Source: Gammaproteobacteria bacterium
GTDB lineage: Bacteria > Pseudomonadota > Gammaproteobacteria > Burkholderiales > Nitrosomonadaceae
Direction of reading: 5' to 3'
Assembly (NCBI GenBank): GCA_030431985.1
Contig: JAUIIB010000010.1
Coordinates: 24,739-88,738, forward strand
DNA length: 64,000 bases
The translations under genes were made by a program, and so were the position numbers. This document shows positions 29,872 through 38,922 of this stretch, piece by piece (the stretch's first letter is position 1; each line of letters starts with the position of its first letter). Under the pieces are notes generated by a model. That model ran no database searches. It saw only the letters and a program-made list of their open reading frames with translations, and was not told the origin of the DNA.

Positions 29872-30746
29872 TATGTGCGGCTTTCCCGTTGCACTGGATT
29901 AACTATGTCGCGTAAACCGTCACCGATAAGGTTAATGCTCAGTACAGTGATTACGATCATTAAGCCGGGGAACACGACAATCCACCATGATCCACTAAGC
30001 AACGCTGACATACCGTTGCTCATGATATTACCCCAGCTGGGATAACTCGTACTTGGTATGCCTAGGTTCAAAAAACTGAGCGTAGTCTCTAGAAGAATTG
30101 CATTTCCTACGCCTACCGTCACAACCACGATTAAAGGTGAAAGTAAATTGGGTAATAAGTGTCTAATAATAATTTGAAATGGTGTGCATCCAATAGTAAT
30201 TGCAGCTTGAATGAAAGTAGTTTGCAGTAATCGACAACTCTCGGTTCGTACAAGGCGCGCAATATTAGCCCAACTGGTTAAACCAATGACCAGAATTACT
30301 TTGATCATACTCGACTCACCAAGTGCTTGTACGACGATGACAATGAGTAACATAGGTATTGCTAGAATAATATCCAGTATATACAACAGAATACGATCAA
30401 CCCAATTTCCCATGAGGGCACTTATGATGCCATAGCTACAACCAATGACTGTAGCCAGAAGTGTTGCTATTAACCCTACCCAAAGTGAAATACGGCCCCC
30501 TGACATTATCTGCCAGAGCAAATCTCGCCCGAGCCGGTCAGTACCCAACAAATATTCGTTGGAAGGAGCGGCTAGCATATTTTCGAGATTAAATTGCTGC
30601 GTGTTGCCGTCTAGAAAAAATGGACCTGCTATAGAAAAAAATGAGATTACAACAAGGCCAAACAAACCAATACAAGCTAATCGATGCTTGCCAAAAGTAT
30701 GCAGCCATTCGGGTACTAACATTTGTGGCACCTTAGTCATTGTCAT
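29871..30746 (-). CDS. Peptide/nickel-family ABC importer permease (DppC/OppC type)
   Basis: A 291-residue inner-membrane permease with an N-terminal helix (RLACIGLFGLVVISFFSIA), the DppC-type segment YLLGTDRLGRDLLWQIMSGG, and the permease EAA-like loop (FIQAAITIGCTPFQIIIRHL). About six helices. It starts 14 nt inside the preceding permease gene. Together the two permeases form the translocation pore. Confidence 0.9.
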   Translation of the reverse strand: MTMTKVPQMLVPEWLHTFGKHRLACIGLFGLVVISFFSIAGPFFLDGNTQQFNLENMLAAPSNEYLLGTDRLGRDLLWQIMSGGRISLWVGLIATLLATVIGCSYGIISALMGNWVDRILLYILDIILAIPMLLIVIVVQALGESSMIKVILVIGLTSWANIARLVRTESCRLLQTTFIQAAITIGCTPFQIIIRHLLPNLLSPLIVVVTVGVGNAILLETTLSFLNLGIPSTSYPSWGNIMSNGMSALLSGSWWIVVFPGLMIVITVLSINLIGDGLRDIVNPVQRESRT

Positions 30747-31713
30747 TGGTGGAAGAAGTCTTTCTGCGCAATCTAGGGTTTAGCCACAAAACTAAAAAGT
30801 CGGCCAAGAGATTACCTATAATAACGAGCACACTTGTTGCAATAACGATTCCCATTATCATTGGATAGTCCCGTGCCATAGATACTTGTAAAAAAAGTCT
30901 TCCAATCCCGGGCCAACCAAATACCCATTCAACAATGAATGTTCCGCCAACCAATAATGGGAATGTTAATCCAATCCAAACGGTGAATGGCGTCAGAGCG
31001 TTCGGTAAAATATAGTTCTTGATTAATACAAGCTTTGGTAACCCACGCGCCTGAGCTGCACGGTAATAATCGGTAGTGAGAACATCCTGAACGCTACCGC
31101 GAACTAAGCGTATATATGGTCCAATGTGTGTGAGTACAATGCAGGAAACAGGTAATGTGAGATGCACCAAATAATCTGATAATGCGCCATCCGAGCCGAT
31201 CGGTAGTTGTCCTGACGAAGGAAACCAGTTAAGAGACACTGAAAATAATAAAATAAGTAGCAATCCTAACCAAAATGCCGGTGTGGCAGAACTAATCAGC
31301 GATAAGCTGCTGATAATATAATCAATGTTAGTTCTCGCCCGGAGTCCTGCCCAGCAGCCTACAAAAACTGCTATTCCGATCATGAAGAAACAAGATATGC
31401 CAATCAATATGAGCGTTGCATTGATACATTCCAGTATCGTGGTGCTTACAAATCGCCCATCTCGGATGGAATGTCCCCAATCACCTTGAAAAATATTGAC
31501 TAACCAAGTGCCGTATTGAAGCGCAATAGGTCGGTCGAGCCCCAGATTATGGGCGACACGTTGGTAATCATGATCGGTCATGAATTCTCGTCCACCGACC
31601 AGGCTTGCAATTGGATCACCTGGCGCGCTTTTCACAATTAGAAATGCTATTAAGCTAGTCAATAGCAATTGAAAGAATGCCTTAAAAAAACGTATTAGAA
31701 TAAAACGCCACAT
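30733..31713 (-). CDS. Peptide/nickel-family ABC importer permease (DppB/OppB type)
   Basis: About 326 residues from ATG 31713; the frame is open 36 codons upstream inside the binding-protein gene, but MWRFILIRFFKAFFQLLLTS is the usual DppB start. Conserved features: FLIVKSAPGDPIASL, HNLGLDRPIALQYGTWL, GDWGHSIRDGR, the EAA-like loop YYRAAQARGLPKLVLIKNYI and PNALTPFTVW. It begins 4 bp after the binding-protein stop. Confidence 0.9.
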   Translation of the reverse strand: MWRFILIRFFKAFFQLLLTSLIAFLIVKSAPGDPIASLVGGREFMTDHDYQRVAHNLGLDRPIALQYGTWLVNIFQGDWGHSIRDGRFVSTTILECINATLILIGISCFFMIGIAVFVGCWAGLRARTNIDYIISSLSLISSATPAFWLGLLLILLFSVSLNWFPSSGQLPIGSDGALSDYLVHLTLPVSCIVLTHIGPYIRLVRGSVQDVLTTDYYRAAQARGLPKLVLIKNYILPNALTPFTVWIGLTFPLLVGGTFIVEWVFGWPGIGRLFLQVSMARDYPMIMGIVIATSVLVIIGNLLADFLVLWLNPRLRRKTSSTNDND

Positions 31714-31717
31714 GATT

Positions 31718-33334
31718 TTAAGGATTCTGCGTAACAGACCACTGTTCGATATTCCACAATGGAGATGTTCCGTGTCCAAATACTTTATGAGCAAACCCGT
31801 TTGCCCGATCTCGCACGCCATAGACGTGTTTAAGATAGACCAAATAATTATACGGTGGATTTTTTATTAGTTCTGTTTGTAGTTTCTGGTAAATGGTTTG
31901 CTGTTCCTGGGCATTTAGAGTTGCGCGACCTTGCTCAAGCAACTTATCTACCTCAGGGTTGTTATACCCGCTAAAATTACTGCCGTGCTTGGCATTACTG
32001 CTCAAAAAATACGGGTATACGTCTTCATCGGGTTCCCCAGGTAGACCGCCACCAAGGATAAATGCAGGGACTTGTTTAATTTTAAAGGTTGAATAATCGC
32101 GAACTTGGACGGGTGCATCTATACCTGCTTTTCGTAACTGTTGTGAGAGCAGTACAGCTAAATCCTGACGTATCGGATCATTGGCCATGACAAAAATTGG
32201 AAAAGACATTTTTTGACCATTTTTCTGCATTAACCCGTCTTGCCCAATTTCCCATCCTGCATCGGCTAACAGCGTGCGTGATAGCTCGAGATTGTTATTA
32301 CAAGATCCCAGTTCTGGTTTGGAAACTGTATTAAACTGAAGAGGTCCATGGGCAGGATAGCCATAGCCCATCAACGCTCCTTGAACTAAAGCGTTACGGT
32401 CCGTAGCACATTGAATGGCACGCCTGATTCGTACATCTTGAAATAACTTTTCACGAAAGTTAAACATCATAACCAAATAATCTGCAGTATCAACTACTTC
32501 AGTACGAATGCCATCTTCAGGTTTGATTGCAGCCAATTGTTTTGGATTCAATCGAGCAACATCGATTTCTCCCTTCTTTAGCTGTAATAAACGAACATTT
32601 GGATCGGGCAAGAATTTATAAATCACTCGCTGGAGCTTAGGTGCGCCATCATAAAAATCCTTATTTGCTTCTAAAATAAGATATTCTCCCCGACGGTATT
32701 CTTTCAACTTAAAAGGTCCCGTTCCAACTGGGCGGGCATTATTAAACTCATCAGTGTTGAAGTCTTTGCCATCTAGCACATGTTTTGGAATAAGCCCCAA
32801 AGTCAGCTTGCTTAGTAGTGATGACAATGGTTTGGTAAGATTGATGCGTACCGTTAAGGGATCTACTATTTCGATGGATTCTATATAAAGAAAATCTTTC
32901 CTTTTATTGCTATGGTTCTTAGGGTTAAGGATAGTTTCCAGTGTAAATTGCACATCTTCTGCAGTAAAAGGAGCTCCATCGTGCCAACGAATATTAGGGC
33001 GCAGCGATATGGTATAAGTCCTTCCATCCTGATCAATTTGCCAGTCGTCTGCCATATCGCCGACTATTATATTGTTGCGGTCACGTTTGAATAAACCGCG
33101 AAATATAGCAATGTCGGAATCTGCATGCTGGTGCCCCGCGACTGGATTTAACCATTCAGGTTCACTGGCGCGTGCGACAATCAGTGTGCCTTGGCTTTGA
33201 TACTTGTTGCTTTTTTCGTAATCATTAGAAGATACATTTGGACTTTCTGTTGAATTCTGTGAAGTGTTTTGTATGTCGCACGCAATCAGACTAATTACTG
33301 AAAACGCAAGTATTATAATAGAGAGCTGTTTCAT
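31718..33334 (-). CDS. ABC importer substrate-binding lipoprotein (SBP family 5)
   Basis: A 538-residue extracytoplasmic solute-binding protein. The lipobox is in ILAFSVISLIAC (Cys19), so it is probably a lipoprotein. The mature protein has the family-5 pattern TYTISLRPNIRWHDGAPFTAEDVQFTLE, GTGPFKLKEYRRGEYLILEAN and FQDVRIRRAIQCATDRNALV. This family binds oligopeptides, nickel chelates, haem, opines and other metallophores, so the ligand is open. It lies 27 bp after the TonB receptor gene in the same operon. Confidence 0.9.
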   Translation of the reverse strand: MKQLSIIILAFSVISLIACDIQNTSQNSTESPNVSSNDYEKSNKYQSQGTLIVARASEPEWLNPVAGHQHADSDIAIFRGLFKRDRNNIIVGDMADDWQIDQDGRTYTISLRPNIRWHDGAPFTAEDVQFTLETILNPKNHSNKRKDFLYIESIEIVDPLTVRINLTKPLSSLLSKLTLGLIPKHVLDGKDFNTDEFNNARPVGTGPFKLKEYRRGEYLILEANKDFYDGAPKLQRVIYKFLPDPNVRLLQLKKGEIDVARLNPKQLAAIKPEDGIRTEVVDTADYLVMMFNFREKLFQDVRIRRAIQCATDRNALVQGALMGYGYPAHGPLQFNTVSKPELGSCNNNLELSRTLLADAGWEIGQDGLMQKNGQKMSFPIFVMANDPIRQDLAVLLSQQLRKAGIDAPVQVRDYSTFKIKQVPAFILGGGLPGEPDEDVYPYFLSSNAKHGSNFSGYNNPEVDKLLEQGRATLNAQEQQTIYQKLQTELIKNPPYNYLVYLKHVYGVRDRANGFAHKVFGHGTSPLWNIEQWSVTQNP

Positions 33335-33361
33335 TAATCTGTACTATTTGATTTGTAGGTT

Positions 33362-35668
33362 TCAGAATGGAATTGCAATAGTAAAAGTTCCTTTGACTCT
33401 GGGCGAAGGCGATACGCCTATGGCTCCACCGCCAAAATCAAAAGCCACTTCTTCAAATTGACGGGTATAGCCAATAACATTTGCAGTAATAACAGCATTG
33501 TACAAAGAACGAGGGAGTTGATAAGCAGCGCGTAATGTGTAACGATGATAGGATTTGGTATGCAAGCTATTATCGGTGGATATAGGCATTCTCCCAACAT
33601 AATTGTTAGCTAACGTCAGTGTCAGGGGATTGCCGGCAACGTGAACTACCGATTCCACGCCGAAAATAACGGTATGTTTGGGAACTAGCGGTATAAAAAC
33701 CTGGCTCGCATCAAGAGGATTTTTAATGCGTGCTTTCACCTGACTGAAACTTGCAAAAATCCGTGTTGAGGGGAGAACATTCCAACTTCCTTCCACATCA
33801 AAACCGTCGCGTCGGGTCTTCTGGAAACTTTGAACAAAACCTGCTGGATTTCTTGAAGATTCTTGATCTTGAAGCGTGTTCCAGAAACCAATACGAAAAT
33901 TGTAACTCCCATCATTTGCGCCTGCCTTCAATCCATATTCGTAACTCCACAATGATGAAATAGACAGTCTAGGTATGTTTGGATTAGAAACGCCATCAAC
34001 ATTGGAATAAAAATCAGAAAATGAATAGGGGCTTTTTAACCCTCTGGCAATATTTCCATAGACTTCCGCCTGATGACGTTCGCTTTGATAAAGTGACAAC
34101 ACTGCACCCACTTTGGGACTGAATTGACTGGCAGACCGCTTGATTGCCGTTGGTAAACCGCTATCGATAGCACTTGCAAATACATCGTCTTGTTCATTCA
34201 GTTTTGTTCTGAATTGCATCCAATCATAGCGAAACCCAGCCGTTAGTTTGATTCTGGATAGCGGTCGGACTTGCAAGTTGTTATAGAATGCTTGCATGTC
34301 GGTATGTACTTTGCGGTTAACACTGACTACATCCAAAAATAAATCATTTGGAATAATGCCGTTTCTACGGCTGTCTGTTTGTCGCCTGGATGCGTGTATT
34401 TCTTCACGATTAAACTGGAATCCGGTAACAAATTGTGACGGTATCTCGCCGCCTATATTGAATGAAGTGGTTTTTCGGACATCCAAACCGACTTGATGTA
34501 ATTCATCTCGTTCGCGGTTTAATGGATCATTGGAATCAGGTGGCAATGAAAGGTCAAAATTTGTCCAGCGGCGGCGTATGTCGTGGGCATAATAGGCGCT
34601 AGCAAACCAGCCGCTTCCCCATCCACTGGCGCCTTCGATATCATTGCTGCGATAATTTAATACTATATTTTGATGTGTTTTCGCATCTCCGATGCCATTG
34701 TTCAATATGGAACGCCTACTGATTTCGCCCGATAAGATCCTTGCTTTATCTAAATAACCTGGAGAATTCGCATCCGCAACGTATGATTGAACACGTATTG
34801 ATGCTTCACCCTCACCCAATGGCATTGAGTATCGAGAGAAGAAATTTACGCGTTTGGCATTACTTTGTTGGGTATATCCATTGCCAATAAGTGCATCCAG
34901 AGCCATTACTAAATTGCCCGGGCCAAGCTTAAATGATGCCATGGGTACAAATCGAGAACGGCCGAAATTATCAATTTGATATTTGAATTGAGATGGAACA
35001 GTAGAAGCGGTATGAAATTGTACCGATGCACCAACTGCATGGTTTCCTGCAAGAACTGAAAAAGGTCCGCGGGTGATTTCTACGCGTTCTAATAGTTCTG
35101 GGATAACTAGTGATTGATCTGCATAACCATTGGTATGCTGGGAACCAGTAACGTTTAATGGCATACCATCGTGATAAATGGCGGCGTTACGTCCATGACC
35201 TTCATCGAACCCACGGACGGTAAAACCATACGCAACCAACCCTTGATTGTATTGTATAACGTTGATACCCACTTGATTGCGAAATATGTCTCCATAGGTA
35301 TTAAAAGTAATTCTGTCTAGTTGTTTTTTCTCTAGAATGGTGGTGCCGGCGGGTGCCGCTGCTGCGTCTTCGGTAATACTTAACAAAGGAACAGCACTAC
35401 TTCCCTTAACTACTATTTCTTTCATTTTCTTGATGGGATGATCCTGGGGAAAAATTGTATTTGTTTCATCGATTGATTTCTTTTCAGGGTTATTCTCTGT
35501 CACTTTTGCCTTAGGTTCAGGCGATCTTTCGGGAGGGGTGCGCTGTGCCGCTATCTGAGGCGATAGTAGCAATATGAAAACAGAGCCACAAAATAATACA
35601 ATGCCAGTGTAAGCTTTGTATGACAATAATATATATATACAAAAAGAGCTTATCCTATTTTTTATCAT
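33362..35668 (-). CDS. TonB-dependent outer-membrane receptor
   Basis: A 768-residue receptor: signal segment (IVLFCGSVFILLLSPQIAAQ, about residues 23-42), a Pro/Glu/Lys-rich linker, a plug domain (MKEIVVKGSS, AYGFTVRGFDEGHGRNAAIY, LERVEITRGPFSVLAG) and a C-terminal 22-strand barrel ending in phenylalanine (TFTIAIPF). It imports a scarce substrate across the outer membrane using TonB energy. The downstream binding protein and ABC importer complete the route to the cytoplasm. The plug resembles siderophore/metallophore receptors, but the substrate is unknown. Upstream lie four copies of a 7-bp motif. Confidence 0.92.
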   Translation of the reverse strand: MIKNRISSFCIYILLSYKAYTGIVLFCGSVFILLLSPQIAAQRTPPERSPEPKAKVTENNPEKKSIDETNTIFPQDHPIKKMKEIVVKGSSAVPLLSITEDAAAAPAGTTILEKKQLDRITFNTYGDIFRNQVGINVIQYNQGLVAYGFTVRGFDEGHGRNAAIYHDGMPLNVTGSQHTNGYADQSLVIPELLERVEITRGPFSVLAGNHAVGASVQFHTASTVPSQFKYQIDNFGRSRFVPMASFKLGPGNLVMALDALIGNGYTQQSNAKRVNFFSRYSMPLGEGEASIRVQSYVADANSPGYLDKARILSGEISRRSILNNGIGDAKTHQNIVLNYRSNDIEGASGWGSGWFASAYYAHDIRRRWTNFDLSLPPDSNDPLNRERDELHQVGLDVRKTTSFNIGGEIPSQFVTGFQFNREEIHASRRQTDSRRNGIIPNDLFLDVVSVNRKVHTDMQAFYNNLQVRPLSRIKLTAGFRYDWMQFRTKLNEQDDVFASAIDSGLPTAIKRSASQFSPKVGAVLSLYQSERHQAEVYGNIARGLKSPYSFSDFYSNVDGVSNPNIPRLSISSLWSYEYGLKAGANDGSYNFRIGFWNTLQDQESSRNPAGFVQSFQKTRRDGFDVEGSWNVLPSTRIFASFSQVKARIKNPLDASQVFIPLVPKHTVIFGVESVVHVAGNPLTLTLANNYVGRMPISTDNSLHTKSYHRYTLRAAYQLPRSLYNAVITANVIGYTRQFEEVAFDFGGGAIGVSPSPRVKGTFTIAIPF

Positions 35669-35689
35669 TTCTTTTCTTATATGTATCTG

Positions 35690-35812
35690 ATTTTGTATGA
35701 ATAAATATGATAATATACAGTTATATTAAGAAATATTATTAATTTGTAATACTTCATACTGTGGCAGTATACATGATTTCGTATGAAGTAGTAAATTTTT
35801 TTCATACAAAAT
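35690..35812 (-). promoter_or_regulatory. Candidate operator: four GTATGAA/TTCATAC half-sites
   Basis: GTATGAA occurs at 35695-35701 and 35781-35787, and its reverse complement TTCATAC at 35753-35759 and 35801-35807. They form perfect inverted repeats: an 11-bp pair (35690-35700 with 35802-35812) and a 10-bp pair (35750-35759 with 35781-35790). The block starts 22 bp upstream of the receptor ATG, where a repressor or activator of the uptake operon would act. No good Fur box was found. Confidence 0.55.
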
Positions 35813-35953
35813 GGTTGGTACTTTTTGGAGTAAGAGAAAAAATATTTTTAAGGCTGGATAGATTTCTTTTCTGATAAATTTAGAGTGGGGATTTGCATAA
35901 CCAGTTAACGCTTGAGTAAACGTTAGAAACTTAAAGGCTATGCCAATTACATT

Positions 35954-36060
35954 TGATCCTGCGGTCATTCACAGGTAAAAAAAACGATGCGACAGTGGTT
36001 GCGTGGCACAAACCCGATGGATATACCTGCTTTTCTGAGAAGACAAGCAGACTAAGCACA
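35954..36060 (+). pseudogene. ftsZ: Remnant of ftsZ 3' end
   Basis: This stretch matches the last ~37 codons of ftsZ (27761-27875), including the codons for the DIPAFLRRQ tail region, but has substitutions and a deletion near 36004 that break the reading frame. No upstream ftsZ sequence precedes it. It is a non-coding leftover of a duplication. Confidence 0.85.
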
Positions 36061-36069
36061 ATGAGTTTT

Positions 36070-36132
36070 AAAATGTAACGGGTAGCGTGGACAGACTCAT
36101 ATCAATGAGTAACGTGCTTTCCGTGCATTTTT
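36070..36132. terminator. Bidirectional terminator-like hairpin after the channel gene
   Basis: Second copy of the hairpin after ftsZ: AAAATGTAACGGG pairs imperfectly with TTTCCGTGCATTTT around CTCAT-ATCA-ATGAG. On the minus strand it lies directly after the channel stop codon and can serve as its terminator. Confidence 0.55.
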
Positions 36133-36138
36133 AGACAA

Positions 36139-36609
36139 TTAGTCGTCGGATTTTGAATCAGATTCGCGTAACGGATTCGGCCAAAAATGCTTCATAGCAA
36201 GAAAAGTAAATGAAGCAGACCAAGTAATCATCGCCAGTCCGACCAGTCCTTCAGCCGCGCTCAACATGCGTGTGGCGCCAATCGGCAACAGATCGCCAAA
36301 ACCTACGGTTGTGTAGACAACGGATGAATAGTAGATATAATCAAAAGGGTTGGCCTTATCAAGATGAGTAATGCTTCCTAAGCCTAGCGAGTGCTGCATG
36401 ATCATGTAACCCAGAGCAAATAATATGATTTCAATCATATGAACAGCTAACAGGCCGAGCATCACAATGAGCATTCCAATCCTTTTGTGCACGTGTGCGC
36501 CAATTGAATGGCCCAAAAGGCGCAGGGCTTCGTAGTGTAAAATCACACAACAAATAACTATAGTGCTAGAGATTATGAGAGCGCTTAAATGATTTGTGTA
36601 TTCGTTCAT
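36139..36609 (-). CDS. Two-helix potassium channel family protein
   Basis: About 156 residues from ATG 36609; the longer open frame upstream adds residues without channel features. Hydrophobic helices lie near residues 8-25 (LSALIISSTIVICCVILH) and 45-75, followed by a pore loop with the selectivity filter TTVGFGD and a final membrane helix (GLVGLAMITWSASFTFLAM). The TVGFGD filter indicates a K+-selective pore of the Ion_trans_2 type. No regulatory RCK domain is fused. The gene originally stood convergent to ftsZ, as the flanking repeats show. Confidence 0.8.
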   Translation of the reverse strand: MNEYTNHLSALIISSTIVICCVILHYEALRLLGHSIGAHVHKRIGMLIVMLGLLAVHMIEIILFALGYMIMQHSLGLGSITHLDKANPFDYIYYSSVVYTTVGFGDLLPIGATRMLSAAEGLVGLAMITWSASFTFLAMKHFWPNPLRESDSKSDD

Positions 36610-36681
36610 GCTGGGAAAACTAATTGTGATTACGCTTGTCTGGTTAATATAACTATTTGAAGCCACTGAAAGAGGCAGAAA

Positions 36682-37485
36682 ATGAACTATCGCATGTGCT
36701 ACGCCTATCGTTTGGCATGTGCTTATTCTGCTATTTTTAGTCTGTCTGTAGAATTTTATATTAGCAAACATTTTTTTACTGGAGTCGATACATTGCCAAC
36801 AATTTCTGAAAAAGGCGGGTCTTTTTTTTCTGTACTTGAATGTTTCTCTGGATTACCGCCACTGTTATTCCGAATGATTTTGGCGCCGGTTTTGATCATC
36901 GCCGGTTATAGCAAGCTGGGCCTAAGCAGAGAATGGGAAACGCTGACGCAGGCTGTGTTGGCTGATCCAGGCGTCGTTTCCTGGTTTGGCAATTCAGATT
37001 GGGGGCTGGGCTTGCCTGTTCCAGGCGTATTGGCTTTTTTGGTTGGATGGATAGAGTTTGTGGGCGGTTGGTTGCTGTTAATCGGTTTGGGTACGCGTGT
37101 GGTTGCCGTCCCGTTACTCTGTATTATGCTGGGTGCGGCGTGTATGGTTCATTGGGAAAATGGCTGGTTTGCTATAACGCCGACGGATTCTGAAACCAGT
37201 GCGGCGCGTGTGCTGGAGTGGGTAAATATTCCGGGCGCACGGGAGAGCCTGGAGAATAGCGAACAAGCTGGCGAGCGTTTGGGTCGGATGCGGTCGATTT
37301 TGGAGGAAAACGGTCTTCCTGATTATTTATATGCGACAGGTAAACCTGTTATTCTGAATAACGGTATTGAATTTGCCGCCGTTTATTTTGCAATGTTACT
37401 AAGCCTGGTATTTACTGGTGGTGGACGATTTACAAGTATTGACGACTATATTAAACGTGTTGCTTCCAGGTATCATATCGAATGA
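36682..37485 (+). CDS. DoxX family membrane protein
   Basis: A 267-residue protein with a DoxX-type core: LLFRMILAPVLIIAGYSKLG (residues about 61-80), a loop with WFGNSDWGLGLPVPG, then GWIEFVGGWLLLIGLGTRVVA and VPLLCIMLGAACMVHW, and a last helix FAAVYFAMLLSLVFTGGG. DoxX-like proteins are four-helix membrane proteins of varied redox roles. A GAGGCAG sequence supports ATG 36682, though the first 40 residues are not conserved-looking. It precedes glcF by 36 bp and may be cotranscribed. Function is unknown. Confidence 0.75.
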   Translation: MNYRMCYAYRLACAYSAIFSLSVEFYISKHFFTGVDTLPTISEKGGSFFSVLECFSGLPPLLFRMILAPVLIIAGYSKLGLSREWETLTQAVLADPGVVSWFGNSDWGLGLPVPGVLAFLVGWIEFVGGWLLLIGLGTRVVAVPLLCIMLGAACMVHWENGWFAITPTDSETSAARVLEWVNIPGARESLENSEQAGERLGRMRSILEENGLPDYLYATGKPVILNNGIEFAAVYFAMLLSLVFTGGGRFTSIDDYIKRVASRYHIE

Positions 37486-37521
37486 TGCGAAGATGATGGG
37501 AAGTATGGGGCTGCCTGGATA

Positions 37522-38874
37522 ATGTGTGCTGACCAGGTATTTACAGACTCTTCCAAAAAGGTACTGGTCGAAGAAACCGGACGTTGCGTGTCGTGCGGTC
37601 TTTGTTTGCCACACTGTCCGACTTATCGCTTATTGAAATCGGAAGCGGATTCGCCGCGCGGCCGCATTGCAATGATAAGTGGCGTTGCAACCGGCCAAAT
37701 TCCTCTAAATGGTAAATTTAAACTGCACCTCGATCGATGTTTGACGTGTCGTGCGTGCGAAGCTGCGTGTCCTAACCATGTGGCGTATGGCCGGATTATC
37801 GATGAAGCGCGTCATATGATACGAACGACTGATGCCGGTCAAAGCGAAAAGGCGCCTGCAAAACTCAGGCAGCGGTCGCTGTTGTGGATGTTGAATATAC
37901 TGGTTGCTCGACCGTGGTGGATTGATCGTTTACGTCGTGTGACCAGATATGCTCAGAGAAGTGGCGTGTGGCGCGTGCTGAATCGATCCCAGCAACGTGA
38001 TTCCCAGAATCGAACCGGCTTGCATCAACTGTTAAGACAATTGCCGCCTGTTGAATTTCCTTATGCAGATAATCAAAAAGCAAAAACATGTTCAAATACC
38101 TGGCAAACGTATTATCCTGCCAAAGGTGATGTTAGTGGAACCGTGGGATTGTTTCTGGGTTGTATTGCGCGGCTTACTGATGCGGCAACATTGAATGCCA
38201 GTATCCAGGTGCTGAACTACCTTGGTTACAACGTATATGTACCTGAGGAACAAACCTGCTGTGGTGCATTACAGCAACATGCCGGTGAATTTGATAAGGC
38301 AGCTCAACTAAGGCAAATGAATAGGCAGGCATTCCAAGTGCCGGATCTCCTCGCTATTATTAATACCGCGTCCGGTTGTGGTGTGCAATTGAGCGACTAC
38401 GCATCCCATGATGCAACAAAATCTGCCGGTGAAACGCGTGAAGCATTGACGAGCGTGTTCGACATCAGTCAATTTCTTGTTGACGTACAAAGCTGGGATC
38501 GTGTTTCAATACACCCGTTGAGTCAAAAAATCGCCGTGCATGACCCATGTAGCCTGCGTCATGTTCTGCGAAGCCATCATTACCCCTATCAATTGATACA
38601 AAAAATTCCGGGTGCGCAGATGATTGTTTTGGCGGATAATGATCAATGTTGCGGTGCGGCGGGCAGCTATTTTCTCAAACAGCCAGATCTGGCAGGCAGA
38701 TTGCTGGATGGTAAAATTGATGTAATTATGCAAAGTGGAGCACAAATATTGGTGACATCTAATGTGGGTTGCGCAATGCATATTGCCGGACGGTTGCGTG
38801 AAATGGGGTCTGAAATTGAAGTCATGCACCCGGTAACATTACTGGCACGTCAAATGCAACTGAGTACTTCGTGA
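37522..38874 (+). CDS. glcF: Glycolate oxidase iron-sulfur subunit-like protein
   Basis: A 450-residue protein with two [4Fe-4S] ferredoxin motifs (C22, C25, C28, C32 and C73, C76, C79, C83) and two CCG domains (FLGCIARLTDA...EQTCCGALQQHAGE and DPCSLRHVL...NDQCCGAAGSYF). This is the layout of GlcF, which passes electrons from glycolate oxidase to the respiratory chain. GlcD/GlcE subunits are not in the window, so another (Fe-S) oxidoreductase subunit of the same family is possible. Ammonia oxidisers fixing CO2 need to remove glycolate, which fits. Confidence 0.85.
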   Translation: MCADQVFTDSSKKVLVEETGRCVSCGLCLPHCPTYRLLKSEADSPRGRIAMISGVATGQIPLNGKFKLHLDRCLTCRACEAACPNHVAYGRIIDEARHMIRTTDAGQSEKAPAKLRQRSLLWMLNILVARPWWIDRLRRVTRYAQRSGVWRVLNRSQQRDSQNRTGLHQLLRQLPPVEFPYADNQKAKTCSNTWQTYYPAKGDVSGTVGLFLGCIARLTDAATLNASIQVLNYLGYNVYVPEEQTCCGALQQHAGEFDKAAQLRQMNRQAFQVPDLLAIINTASGCGVQLSDYASHDATKSAGETREALTSVFDISQFLVDVQSWDRVSIHPLSQKIAVHDPCSLRHVLRSHHYPYQLIQKIPGAQMIVLADNDQCCGAAGSYFLKQPDLAGRLLDGKIDVIMQSGAQILVTSNVGCAMHIAGRLREMGSEIEVMHPVTLLARQMQLSTS

Positions 38875-38922
38875 AAATGTTGCTAATTTGAATGTCTACT
38901 AGTCTACTATATAAAGAAAACA

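Larger units (their letters stand above)
35669..36138. other. Intergenic region between the uptake operon and the channel gene
   Basis: This 470-bp stretch holds the four-half-site palindromic block (35690-35812), about 140 bp of AT-rich sequence with no recognisable feature, the decayed ftsZ tail (35954-36060), and the copied hairpin (36070-36132). The 80-codon minus-strand frame at 35726-35968 runs across these elements and shows no protein signature. Confidence 0.7.
35954..36275 (+). repeat. Direct repeat, right copy (decayed ftsZ end + intact channel end)
   Basis: About 322 bp matching 27761-28095 in the same orientation. This copy contains a degraded ftsZ 3' end, the intergenic hairpin and the intact 3' end of the ion-channel gene. 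The repeat starts are 8193 bp apart, with the TonB receptor/ABC operon in between. Confidence 0.9.

Noticed and set aside
35669..35750. Fur box before the TonB receptor
   Set aside because: GATAAT occurs once but the adjacent hexamers do not match the Fur consensus.
35726..35968. 80-codon minus-strand frame upstream of the TonB receptor
   Set aside because: It spans the palindromic operator block and part of the decayed ftsZ copy, and shows no protein-like features.
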